A program made the translations under genes and the position numbers. Of a DNA stretch of 9,230 nucleotides, positions 1 to 6,019 are shown one piece after another. Origin of the DNA: Oscillospiraceae bacterium (GTDB taxonomy: Bacteria > Bacillota > Clostridia > Christensenellales > Aristaeellaceae); assembly GCA_031266295.1 (NCBI GenBank), contig JAISBH010000252.1, positions 1-9,230 on the forward strand, written 5' to 3'. Each line of letters starts with the position of its first letter. The first letter of the stretch is position 1. The notes under the pieces were generated by a model, which saw only the letters and a program-made list of their open reading frames with translations, ran no database searches and was not told where the DNA came from.

Positions 1-143
1 ATTGAGACATAACAGAACACGTGGCGCGCGATCCGCCAAGCCTCTGACGACAGTATGAACCCGGTTATAGACGCGGAATCATTCGCGCGGCTCTCCGGGG
101 TGGTCATCTCGGCGATGCAGTGGTGCAGCGCGGCGTGATTCAT
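1..143 (-). CDS. Probable 5-formyltetrahydrofolate cyclo-ligase-like protein, N-terminal part (runs off left edge)
   Basis: An open frame begins with ATG at 143-141, one base after the alr stop codon, and stays open to the window edge (about 47 residues). The peptide has the outline of the N-terminus of 5-formyltetrahydrofolate cyclo-ligase, which converts 5-formyl-THF to 5,10-methenyl-THF using ATP. It shows a short helix, TPESR, then ITGFILSSEAWRIARHVFCYVS, which fits the family pattern of spaced L, W, A, V and Y-x-S. The basic K-x-x-L-R expected near the N-terminus reads H-A-A-L-H-H here, so either the assignment is imperfect or the phosphate-binding residues have diverged. There is no Shine-Dalgarno, so translation is probably coupled to alr. 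Codon use is GC-rich like its neighbours. The one-base spacing supports a real gene; the family name is tentative. Confidence 0.42.
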   Translation of the reverse strand, partial: MNHAALHHCIAEMTTPESRANDSASITGFILSSEAWRIARHVFCYVS

Positions 144-144
144 G

Positions 145-1257
145 TCAAGCGGCGGGGATCACTACGCGCGGCACTCGCGGCGACACGGCGCAGAACACCT
201 CGTGGCTGATCGTGCCCGCCCATCCGGCCAGCTCGTCCACCGTAATCGCGCCTTCGCCTTGCGAACCCAACAGCACTACCTCGTCGCCGACCGACACGCT
301 GGGGATTCCGGTCACGTTGGCCATGCATTGATCCATGCACACGCGGCCTATTATTGGAGCCTTTACACCGCAAACGAGCACGAAACCCTTGTTGGACAAA
401 GCGCGGTGATACCCGTCAGCGTAGCCGACGGGGAACGTCATAACGCGCGTCTCGCGCGCGCAGGTGAACGAGCGACTGTAGCCCACACAGGATTCGGCGG
501 GAATATCGTGTATGTTGGTAGCTTGAGTAACCCAGCGCATGGCGGGGCGCACAGGAACGTTGGTCGGCGACGGAGGCGCGCCGTACAGCGCAATACCCAA
601 CCGCGACATATCTAGCCGCGACTGCGGCCATGCCAGATACCCCGCGCTGTTTGCGGCGTGGGCCACTATCGGGCCGAAGCGCTCCTTCATAAAGAGGACC
701 GCGCTCATGAACGCGGCGATCTGCGCGCGCGTGTAGTCCATGTCGTCCGGGTCCAGCGAGTCTGACGCGGCAAGATGCGTGAACATCCCCGTTACGCGGA
801 CACGATCCGCCGCGTCCACGGCGTCTGCCAGCGCGTCGAGGCTCTTGCCGCGCGCGCCGATACGATTCATGCCGGTATCCACCTTCAGATGCACGAATGC
901 GGTCGAATCCATCCGCGAGGCGGCCTTGTCCAGCATCGCTGCGTGCTCGGGCAGGAATACCGTCTGAGTCAAGCGGTGCGCGATTACCTCGTCCAGCGCG
1001 GCGGGATCGGGCGCGCCCAGTATCAATAACGGAGCGGATATTCCCGCCTGGCGTAGTCTCACGCCCTCCTCGACGATGGCGACGCCAAGCGCCGTGCAGC
1101 CATTGGCCAGCGCCGTGCGCGCGACGTCAACGTCGCCGTGGCCGTAAGCGTTCGCCTTAACGACCGCCATCAGCGGGTTCGACGGGTCGACGGCGCGCAG
1201 CGCGCGGACGTTGTGGGCGATCGCGTTCAGGTTGATGATCAAACGCGTGTTGCGCAT
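145..1257 (-). CDS. alr: Alanine racemase
   Basis: This 370-residue PLP enzyme interconverts L- and D-alanine in the cytoplasm and supplies D-Ala for the peptidoglycan stem peptide. The length is normal for the family. Visible residues: Lys34 in VVKANAYGHG forms the PLP Schiff base; Lys125 in KVDTGMNRIG corresponds to the carbamylated lysine of the Geobacillus enzyme, with Arg132 nearby; Arg219 before LGIALYG should bind the pyridine nitrogen; Tyr260 in CVGYSRSF is the second catalytic base; GRVCMDQCM around 305-312 is the second-subunit active-site loop. The N-terminal barrel and C-terminal beta domain are both complete. The start ATG lies 3 bases after the stop of the ACT gene, and no good Shine-Dalgarno precedes it (the region reads GGACAGTCTGTAACCA), so expression probably depends on translation of the upstream gene. 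Nothing looks damaged. Confidence 0.96.
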   Translation of the reverse strand: MRNTRLIINLNAIAHNVRALRAVDPSNPLMAVVKANAYGHGDVDVARTALANGCTALGVAIVEEGVRLRQAGISAPLLILGAPDPAALDEVIAHRLTQTVFLPEHAAMLDKAASRMDSTAFVHLKVDTGMNRIGARGKSLDALADAVDAADRVRVTGMFTHLAASDSLDPDDMDYTRAQIAAFMSAVLFMKERFGPIVAHAANSAGYLAWPQSRLDMSRLGIALYGAPPSPTNVPVRPAMRWVTQATNIHDIPAESCVGYSRSFTCARETRVMTFPVGYADGYHRALSNKGFVLVCGVKAPIIGRVCMDQCMANVTGIPSVSVGDEVVLLGSQGEGAITVDELAGWAGTISHEVFCAVSPRVPRVVIPAA

Positions 1258-1260
1258 TGG

Positions 1261-1704
1261 TTACAGACTGTCCAACCGGACAGAATCAATCAGAATGACG
1301 CCGCTATCTTCGAGCGCCATGACCGCGCCTGAGACGTCCTCGACGCGGAACACGAGCGCCGCGCCGTTTCCGCCGTCCGAATTGATCGACCGGGCGAACG
1401 AGTAGCAGTATTCGAGGCTGATGCTCTTTGCGCGGAGCGCTTCCAGCACTACGGCTAGCCCGCCGGGCTGGTCGGGTACCAGCGCGGCCAGCACCTCTGT
1501 TATACGCGCGGTGAAGCCCGCTTCGGACAGAGCCTTTACGGCCTCATCAGGCCGCTTGACCAAGCAGCGCAGTATGCCGAACCTCTCCGTGTCCGCCAGC
1601 GTCAGCGCGAGCAGGTCGAACCCCTTGTCCGCCAGCAGACGCGTGACCTTAGCCAGCGTCCCTGGCGAATTCTCTATAAACACCGATACCTGTTTTATCG
1701 TCAT
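1261..1704 (-). CDS. Tandem ACT-domain protein (putative amino-acid sensor)
   Basis: A 147-residue protein made of two ACT domains and nothing else. The first (about 1-68) opens with the typical strand-turn-helix QVSVFIENSPGTLAKVTRLL followed by DKGFDLLALTLAD. The second (about 70-145) repeats it with LVPDQPGGLAVVLEALRAKSI and ends in a beta-alpha-beta unit. ACT domains bind small ligands, usually amino acids, at domain interfaces. Stand-alone tandem-ACT proteins of this size (COG4747-like) are common in Clostridia, often beside acyl-CoA ligase genes, and their ligand is generally unknown. Here it is the first gene of an operon with alr, which makes an amino-acid-responsive role in alanine or cell-wall metabolism possible; that is inference. 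The start ATG is well supported by AGGAGG at 1709-1714, 4 bases upstream. Confidence 0.88.
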   Translation of the reverse strand: MTIKQVSVFIENSPGTLAKVTRLLADKGFDLLALTLADTERFGILRCLVKRPDEAVKALSEAGFTARITEVLAALVPDQPGGLAVVLEALRAKSISLEYCYSFARSINSDGGNGAALVFRVEDVSGAVMALEDSGVILIDSVRLDSL

Positions 1705-1775
1705 AAGCCCTCCTGTCGATAACCGCCGTCATTCGTGTCGGATTGCGGCGGAATCCGCGTACGGTTTACTGGGAC

Positions 1776-1804
1776 ATATTAACATAGGCAGAGCGTCTTT
1801 GCAA
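1776..1804 (-). promoter_or_regulatory. Candidate sigma-A-type promoter for the ACT-alr operon
   Basis: Read on the minus strand, TTGCAA (1804-1799) is followed after 17 bases by TAATAT (1781-1776). Each hexamer matches 4 of 6 consensus bases, and they lie in the most AT-rich part of the 180-base divergent gap. Transcription would start near 1769, giving an untranslated leader of about 65 bases before the ACT start codon. The leader contains a tiny inverted repeat, GCGGA-A-TCCGC (1748-1758). TTGCAA is its own reverse complement, so it could also act as a -35 for the plus-strand genes, but the AT-rich element there (TATATG, 1827-1832) is 22 bases away, too far for a normal promoter. I cannot place the fmdB-murA promoter. 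Confidence 0.35.
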
Positions 1805-1870
1805 GATTTCGCGGGGGATGCGCGTTTATATGTTGCTTAGGGTTTTGTTGATCGGACTTTTGGATGAATC

Positions 1871-1876
1871 GGGGAG
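1871..1876 (+). promoter_or_regulatory. Ribosome binding site deciding the zinc-ribbon start
   Basis: GGGGAG lies 8 bases before the ATG at 1885. The in-frame ATG 21 bases earlier (1864) has no comparable sequence in front of it and would add seven residues (MNRGVIG) ahead of the family's usual MPLxxFxC opening. Confidence 0.65.
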
Positions 1877-1884
1877 TGATCGGT

Positions 1885-2118
1885 ATGCCGCTGTTGAAAT
1901 TCCGATGCGGTAAATGCGAGGCTGTGTTTGACGAATTGGTGAGTGCATCGCGCCTTGATAGGCTGACCGCGGTGAAGTGCCCCAAGTGCGGCGGCGATAC
2001 CGAACGCGCGTACGAGGGACGCTGTCTGTTTGGCATGGCCGGATCGGACGCTGGGCGCGGGGGATGCGACGGCAGCTGCGCTGGCTGCGCGGGATGCGGA
2101 GGCGGTCGTGATGACTGA
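1885..2118 (+). CDS. FmdB-type zinc-ribbon protein with Cys/Gly-rich tail
   Basis: A 77-residue protein opening MPLLKFRCGKCEAVFDEL, the signature of the FmdB/CxxC_CXXC regulatory-protein family. Two CxxC knuckles, Cys8/Cys11 and Cys32/Cys35, should hold one zinc ion. The C-terminal 20 residues are rich in Gly and Cys, with Cys61, Cys65, Cys68 and Cys71 spaced so that they could bind a second metal; Gly/Ser/Cys-rich tails are common in this family and may be disordered. The molecular role of most members is unknown, and the name comes from a putative regulator in formamidase operons. It is the first gene of a unit with murA, and its last 8 bases overlap the murA start. An ATG at 1864 would add seven residues but lacks a ribosome site. 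Family call firm, function unknown. Confidence 0.85.
   Translation: MPLLKFRCGKCEAVFDELVSASRLDRLTAVKCPKCGGDTERAYEGRCLFGMAGSDAGRGGCDGSCAGCAGCGGGRDD
2098..2102 (+). promoter_or_regulatory. Ribosome binding site deciding the murA start
   Basis: GGAGG sits 8 bases before the ATG at 2111, inside the 3' end of the zinc-ribbon gene. It favours this start over an in-frame ATG at 2030, which would add 27 residues (beginning MAWPDRTLGAGD) that are the out-of-frame reading of the zinc-ribbon gene and have no counterpart in MurA. Confidence 0.75.
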
Positions 2119-3424
2119 CGAAATAGCCTGCGGGCGCTGGATCATTGAGGGCGGTAGACCGCTGCTGGGCGAGGTGGAGATAGGCGGCGGCAAGAACCCC
2201 GCCGTGGCAGTCATCGCGGCGTCGTTGCTGTGCGACGAGCCGGTGACGATCGAGAACCTGCCATACATCGAAGACGTACGCGTGATGATCGAGCTGCTTG
2301 AATGTCTTGGCGCGAAGATTTCCCGCAACGGTCGTGTGTTGTGCGTTGATCCGCGTACAGTCAATCGTGTCGCGCCAAGGTATGACCTGGCGCACGCGCT
2401 GAGGGCGTCCAGCTACCTGCTGGGTGCGCTGCTGGGGCGCTGGGGTCAGGCGGAAGCGCCGTATCCGGGCGGATGCGATATCGGCGAGCGCGCGCTCGAT
2501 CAGCACATAAAGGGGATGCGGGCGTTGGGCGCGGCGGTCACGGATCAGTACGGCGTGATCCGCGCGAAAGTCGGGCGTGGCGGTAAGCTCGTCGGCTCGG
2601 AGATTTATCTGGACATGGTGACTGTCGGCGGCACGATCAACCTGCTGCTGGCCGCGTGCCGCGCGAAGGGACAGACCATACTGTTCAACGCGGCCAAGGA
2701 ACCGCACGTGGTCGAGGTCGCTAACTTCCTGAACAGTATGGGCGCGCGAATAAAGGGCGCGGGCACCGATGTGATACGTGTAAACGGTGTGGAAAAGCTG
2801 CACGGCTCAACCTACGCAATCATACCCGATCAGATTGAGACAGGCACGATGATGATAGCGGCGGCGGCCACGAATGGCGATGTCACGATACGCGGCTGCA
2901 TCCCAACCCACATGGAGGCGCTGTCGGCCAAGTTGCTGGAGATGGGGGTGCGCGTTGACGAACGCGACGACGTGATCCGCGTCCGCTCGACGGGTATACG
3001 CCGCGCGCTGACGCTCAAAACTCAGGTGTATCCCGGTTTCCCCACCGACCTGCAGCAGCCGATGACCGCGATGCTAAGCACGGCGCGCGGCGTAAGTCTG
3101 ATCACGGAGACTATATTCGAGTCGCGATTCAAGCACCTGCGCGAACTGGCGCGAATGGGCGCGCGCACTCAGGTGATGGATAGGGTAGCTGTGATCGAAG
3201 GCGTGCCCGAATTGACTGGCGCGACACTGTCCGCGACTGACTTGCGCGCGGGCGCCGCGCTGGTTGTTGCTGGACTGATGGCGCGCGGTTCGACTGATAT
3301 CCTCAATCCGCACTACATCGACCGCGGTTACGAGCGTTTCGCCGACAAGCTTAACTCGCTGGGCGCGCGCATCGTCAGAGAAGATCAAGCGGAATCCGGG
3401 ACAAGCGCCAGAACCGGCGCGTAG
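2111..3424 (+). CDS. murA: UDP-N-acetylglucosamine 1-carboxyvinyltransferase (MurA)
   Basis: This 437-residue cytoplasmic enzyme transfers enolpyruvate from PEP to UDP-GlcNAc, the first committed step of peptidoglycan synthesis. It has the two-lobed EPSP-synthase-like fold. Lys28-Asn29 in GGGKNPAV bind substrate. Cys122 in PGGCDIG is the loop cysteine equivalent to E. coli Cys115, so the enzyme should be fosfomycin-sensitive in principle rather than of the Cys-to-Asp type. The catalytic Asp is in FPTDLQQP, and the Arg in DLRAGAALV corresponds to E. coli Arg397. It is slightly longer than the usual 417-420 residues because of a few extra N-terminal residues and a polar C-terminal tail (QAESGTSARTGA). 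ATGACTGA joins it to the zinc-ribbon gene (8-base overlap), which suggests coupled translation. Only one of the murA paralogues often found in Bacillota is visible here. Confidence 0.96.
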   Translation: MTDEIACGRWIIEGGRPLLGEVEIGGGKNPAVAVIAASLLCDEPVTIENLPYIEDVRVMIELLECLGAKISRNGRVLCVDPRTVNRVAPRYDLAHALRASSYLLGALLGRWGQAEAPYPGGCDIGERALDQHIKGMRALGAAVTDQYGVIRAKVGRGGKLVGSEIYLDMVTVGGTINLLLAACRAKGQTILFNAAKEPHVVEVANFLNSMGARIKGAGTDVIRVNGVEKLHGSTYAIIPDQIETGTMMIAAAATNGDVTIRGCIPTHMEALSAKLLEMGVRVDERDDVIRVRSTGIRRALTLKTQVYPGFPTDLQQPMTAMLSTARGVSLITETIFESRFKHLRELARMGARTQVMDRVAVIEGVPELTGATLSATDLRAGAALVVAGLMARGSTDILNPHYIDRGYERFADKLNSLGARIVREDQAESGTSARTGA

Positions 3425-3437
3425 GAGGATTTTCATA

Positions 3438-4577
3438 ATGGCTGTATACGAAACCGCACGGTTCGAGGATCGTGCGGAAATACTTGATTTCGCGAACCTG
3501 GTATTCAGTATGGCGCACGTGCCGCACGATTTCGCCAGGATGCTGCCGAAGGTGTATGGCGAAAATGCGCCGCTGTTCAGGCCTGATATGCACTTTGTCT
3601 CGCGCGAGGACGGACATATCCGCGCCATGGTCGCTATGCTGCCTGTTCCGATAAAGGTGGCGGGACGCGCGTTCACGATCGGATATATCGGCACGGTCAG
3701 TTCGCATCCGTATTACCGGGGGCATGGCGGGATGAAGGCGCTGATGAACATGGCTATTGATACGGCGCGGCGGGAAGGGTACGCCTGTCTCGCGCTGGGC
3801 GGTCGGCGTCAGCGGTATGGGTATTTCGGTTTCACGCCCGCTGGGATGAAGGCGAGACATTCCGTCATTGGCGACAATATCAGGCACGCGCTGGGCGGCG
3901 TCGATGCGTCTGGGATATCGTTCAAAACGATAATCGATAACGATGATCCGCTGATTGACGGGATGTTCGGGTTGTATGATAGGCAGGCCGTAACAGGATC
4001 ACGGTCGAAGGAGAATTTCCTGATCATATGCCAGTCGTGGGGTGCGGAGTTGGCCGCGGTGATGGACGGCGGCGAGTGCGTCGGCTATGCCGTCGCGAGG
4101 AATGACGGTGTGTCTGAACTCGTGTTGATTGATCCTGTCCGGTATGCGAAGCCGTTTATTAAGGCGTGGCATAGCGTGAAGGGCGATTTTAAATTGGAGA
4201 TCCCTGTTTATGACGCTGCGCTGCAACGTGAGGTCGTCGGCTTCTGCGAGAGGCTTGAACTGACGGACGAGATGAAACTCCATGTCATTGATTGGGAAAC
4301 GACCGTAGGCGCGACGCTGGCGCTGAAGCGGCTTACCCATCCGATGCCCGACGGGCGATGGACGATCCAGGTTGAGAGCGATTCGCCGCTGACGCTAGAA
4401 GTCGCGGGGCGTGGCACATCCGTCGGGCGTGACAACCGCGATGCCGACGTGAACATGACGCGCACACAGGCTCAGACCGCGCTGTTCTCGCGCGAGTCGC
4501 TGCTGCTCCCGACCGTGAACGCGCCGCAGGGATGGTTTCCGCTTTCGTTTGGTATGCGCAACGCCGATGATTTTTAA
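3438..4577 (+). CDS. Eis-like GNAT N-acetyltransferase
   Basis: A 379-residue protein with the architecture of the Eis family: an N-terminal GNAT domain (about 1-140), a second GNAT-like domain (about 150-280) and a C-terminal region (about 285-379) resembling an SCP2 sterol-carrier fold. The acetyl-CoA loop is at 88-103 (SSHPYYRGHGGMKALM, the R/Q-x-x-G-x-G/A type). RYGYFGF at 126-132 aligns with the Eis segment around its catalytic Tyr126. The protein ends in Phe, as Eis proteins do; the C-terminal carboxylate is used as the general base in M. tuberculosis Eis. Known relatives acetylate amines on aminoglycosides, polyamines or proteins, but the substrate here is unknown. AGGAGG (3423-3428) overlaps the murA stop codon and lies 9 bases before the ATG, so it probably shares the murA transcript. 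It ends in a 4-base convergent overlap with the MATE gene. Confidence 0.82.
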   Translation: MAVYETARFEDRAEILDFANLVFSMAHVPHDFARMLPKVYGENAPLFRPDMHFVSREDGHIRAMVAMLPVPIKVAGRAFTIGYIGTVSSHPYYRGHGGMKALMNMAIDTARREGYACLALGGRRQRYGYFGFTPAGMKARHSVIGDNIRHALGGVDASGISFKTIIDNDDPLIDGMFGLYDRQAVTGSRSKENFLIICQSWGAELAAVMDGGECVGYAVARNDGVSELVLIDPVRYAKPFIKAWHSVKGDFKLEIPVYDAALQREVVGFCERLELTDEMKLHVIDWETTVGATLALKRLTHPMPDGRWTIQVESDSPLTLEVAGRGTSVGRDNRDADVNMTRTQAQTALFSRESLLLPTVNAPQGWFPLSFGMRNADDF

Positions 4578-5917
4578 TCCTGCTGCCGACCCTTGTGAAC
4601 CATGTACAACACGGCCAGCGCGCCTGTCGTGAGAATCCATGACGCTGGATACGACGTTAGTAAGCCCAGCAGCGAGGCACGTCCCTGTGGCACGAACAGC
4701 GCCCATGCGACGCGGAAACCGCACGTGCCCATCAGCGTGATAGCCATCTGCTTGAACGTCTCGCCCTTGCCGCGCAGCGCGCCCGACAGCACCTCCCCCA
4801 GCGCGTACATAACATAGAACGGCGCCATCAACCGCATGATGTCCGCGCACATGTCAAGAACAATACGGTCGTCGATTATCATCCTTCCTAGCGGTTTGGA
4901 CCAGATGAACAGAACCGCGCTTATGGCGCCGATGACCAGCGTTGTCAATCCCAGACATATACGCGTACCGCGCTTGATACGGTCATACGCCTTCGCGCCA
5001 TAGTTCTGCGCCGCGAACGTGGAGCTTGTACTGCTAAACGCGGCGGAGGCTACCCACACTATCATGTCCAGCTTGCCAGATAGGGCGTAGGCGGCGATGC
5101 TGTCTACGCCGTATGCGTTGATGCCGGACTGTACGACCATGTTGGATATAGGATACAGTATATTCTGTAGCGACATCGGAACGCCGATCCGCAGGATTTT
5201 CTTCAAGGTCGGCATGTGAAAGCGGACGCGCCTCAAGTCCAATTTGCACGGCATATTAACGCGCGTCAGATGACGGATAGTCAGCGCGGCGCTGGCGAAT
5301 TGTGATACCACCGTCGCAGCCGCCGCACCCGTGACGCCCCACTTAAACACCACGACGAACAGCAGATCCAGCGCGACATTGGCGCAGTTGCATACAATAA
5401 GATAGAGCAGCGGCGTTCTGGAGTCGCCCACCGCACGCAGAATCCCCGCCGCGATGTTGTATACCAGCGATACCACAGTGCCGCCGAAACAGACGCGCAC
5501 ATACGCTAGCGTATCCGGAACGATCTCATCCGGCACGTTCAGCCAGCGCATTGAGGGAGCCGCTATTATTATCCCGATAACGGATAACGCCAGACCGCCG
5601 GCCACCGAGAACGCGACTGCGGTATGAACCGATTCATCCAAGGATTTCTGATCCTTCGCCCCGTAGAACTGCGATATGAGAATTGTCGCGGCCACTGACA
5701 AGCCTGTGAAGAAGCTGAGCGGGAACTTCGTAAGGTTGTATATGGCGTCGATCGAAGCCAGCGCGTCCTTGCCGATAAATTGCCCGACGATGACCGCGTC
5801 CGCCGTGGTATACAGTTGCTGGAATAGGCTGCCCAGGAATATCGGGAAGAAGAATGTCAGCATCTTCCTCCAAATAACGCCTTCAGTCATGTCCTGTGCT
5901 TTAGCGGAGAGTGTCAA
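4574..5917 (-). CDS. MATE-family multidrug/organic-cation efflux transporter
   Basis: A 447-residue integral membrane protein of the MATE family (COG0534), a Na+- or H+-coupled antiporter exporting drugs or metabolites. Length and the two-half, 12-helix layout are normal. The first half opens with MLTFFFPIFLGSLFQQLYTT then ADAVIVGQFIGKDALA, the usual MATE start. The second repeat begins near residue 243 with LRIGVPMSLQNILYPISNMV. The C-terminus is short and basic (HKGRQQD). The start is taken as TTG at 5917 because a run of seven G lies 6 bases upstream. ATG at 5890 would remove nine residues, but its nearest purine-rich stretch (CAGGAC) abuts the codon. The gene stands alone between a convergent acetyltransferase and the siderophore operon. 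Substrate cannot be predicted; siderophore or drug export are possibilities only. Confidence 0.9.
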   Translation of the reverse strand: MTLSAKAQDMTEGVIWRKMLTFFFPIFLGSLFQQLYTTADAVIVGQFIGKDALASIDAIYNLTKFPLSFFTGLSVAATILISQFYGAKDQKSLDESVHTAVAFSVAGGLALSVIGIIIAAPSMRWLNVPDEIVPDTLAYVRVCFGGTVVSLVYNIAAGILRAVGDSRTPLLYLIVCNCANVALDLLFVVVFKWGVTGAAAATVVSQFASAALTIRHLTRVNMPCKLDLRRVRFHMPTLKKILRIGVPMSLQNILYPISNMVVQSGINAYGVDSIAAYALSGKLDMIVWVASAAFSSTSSTFAAQNYGAKAYDRIKRGTRICLGLTTLVIGAISAVLFIWSKPLGRMIIDDRIVLDMCADIMRLMAPFYVMYALGEVLSGALRGKGETFKQMAITLMGTCGFRVAWALFVPQGRASLLGLLTSYPASWILTTGALAVLYMVHKGRQQD

Positions 5918-5923
5918 ATATAT

Positions 5924-5930
5924 CCCCCCC
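5924..5930 (-). promoter_or_regulatory. Homopolymeric G7 ribosome binding site of the MATE gene
   Basis: On the minus strand GGGGGGG is followed by ATATAT and then TTG. It can pair with the anti-Shine-Dalgarno sequence through GG-rich registers and supports the TTG start. A homopolymer here could vary in length and change the spacing to the start codon. Confidence 0.5.
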
Positions 5931-5940
5931 TAATAACAAC

Positions 5941-5971
5941 GCGGGACCCAGGGCACCCCCCTGCGCCCCGC
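5941..5971 (-). terminator. GC-rich hairpin downstream of the siderophore operon
   Basis: GCGGG (5941-5945) pairs with CCCGC (5967-5971), and CAGGG (5949-5953) pairs with CCCTG (5959-5963), separated by a symmetric 3x3 internal loop and closed by a 5-base loop. On the minus strand it is followed by GTTGTTATTA, which is T-rich but not a clean U-tract. It starts about 48 bases after the binding-protein stop codon and precedes the MATE ribosome site. A rho-independent terminator for the siderophore operon is the simplest reading. A structured leader affecting MATE expression is the alternative. Confidence 0.5.
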
Positions 5972-6019
5972 TATGCGTATCCGCCCACGGTAATGCAGTT
6001 TTACGTGAGAGAGTCGGGT

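Noticed and set aside
142..1405. Several long plus-strand open frames opposite alr and the ACT gene
   Set aside because: They are antisense shadows of GC-rich genes: Arg/Ala/Ser/His-rich, without domains or ribosome sites.
2030..2110. 27-residue N-terminal extension of MurA from an upstream ATG
   Set aside because: The stretch is the shifted reading of the zinc-ribbon gene, has no MurA counterpart, and a GGAGG site supports the ATG at 2111.
1826..2803. Long minus-strand open frame opposite the zinc-ribbon and murA genes (325 residues)
   Set aside because: It is rich in Arg, Gln and His with no recognisable fold and lies opposite two well-supported genes.
3926..3950. AT-rich run with repeated GATAA-like words resembling a Fur box
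   Set aside because: It lies in the middle of the acetyltransferase coding sequence, encodes residues that fit the frame (TIIDNDD), and is far from the siderophore operon promoter.
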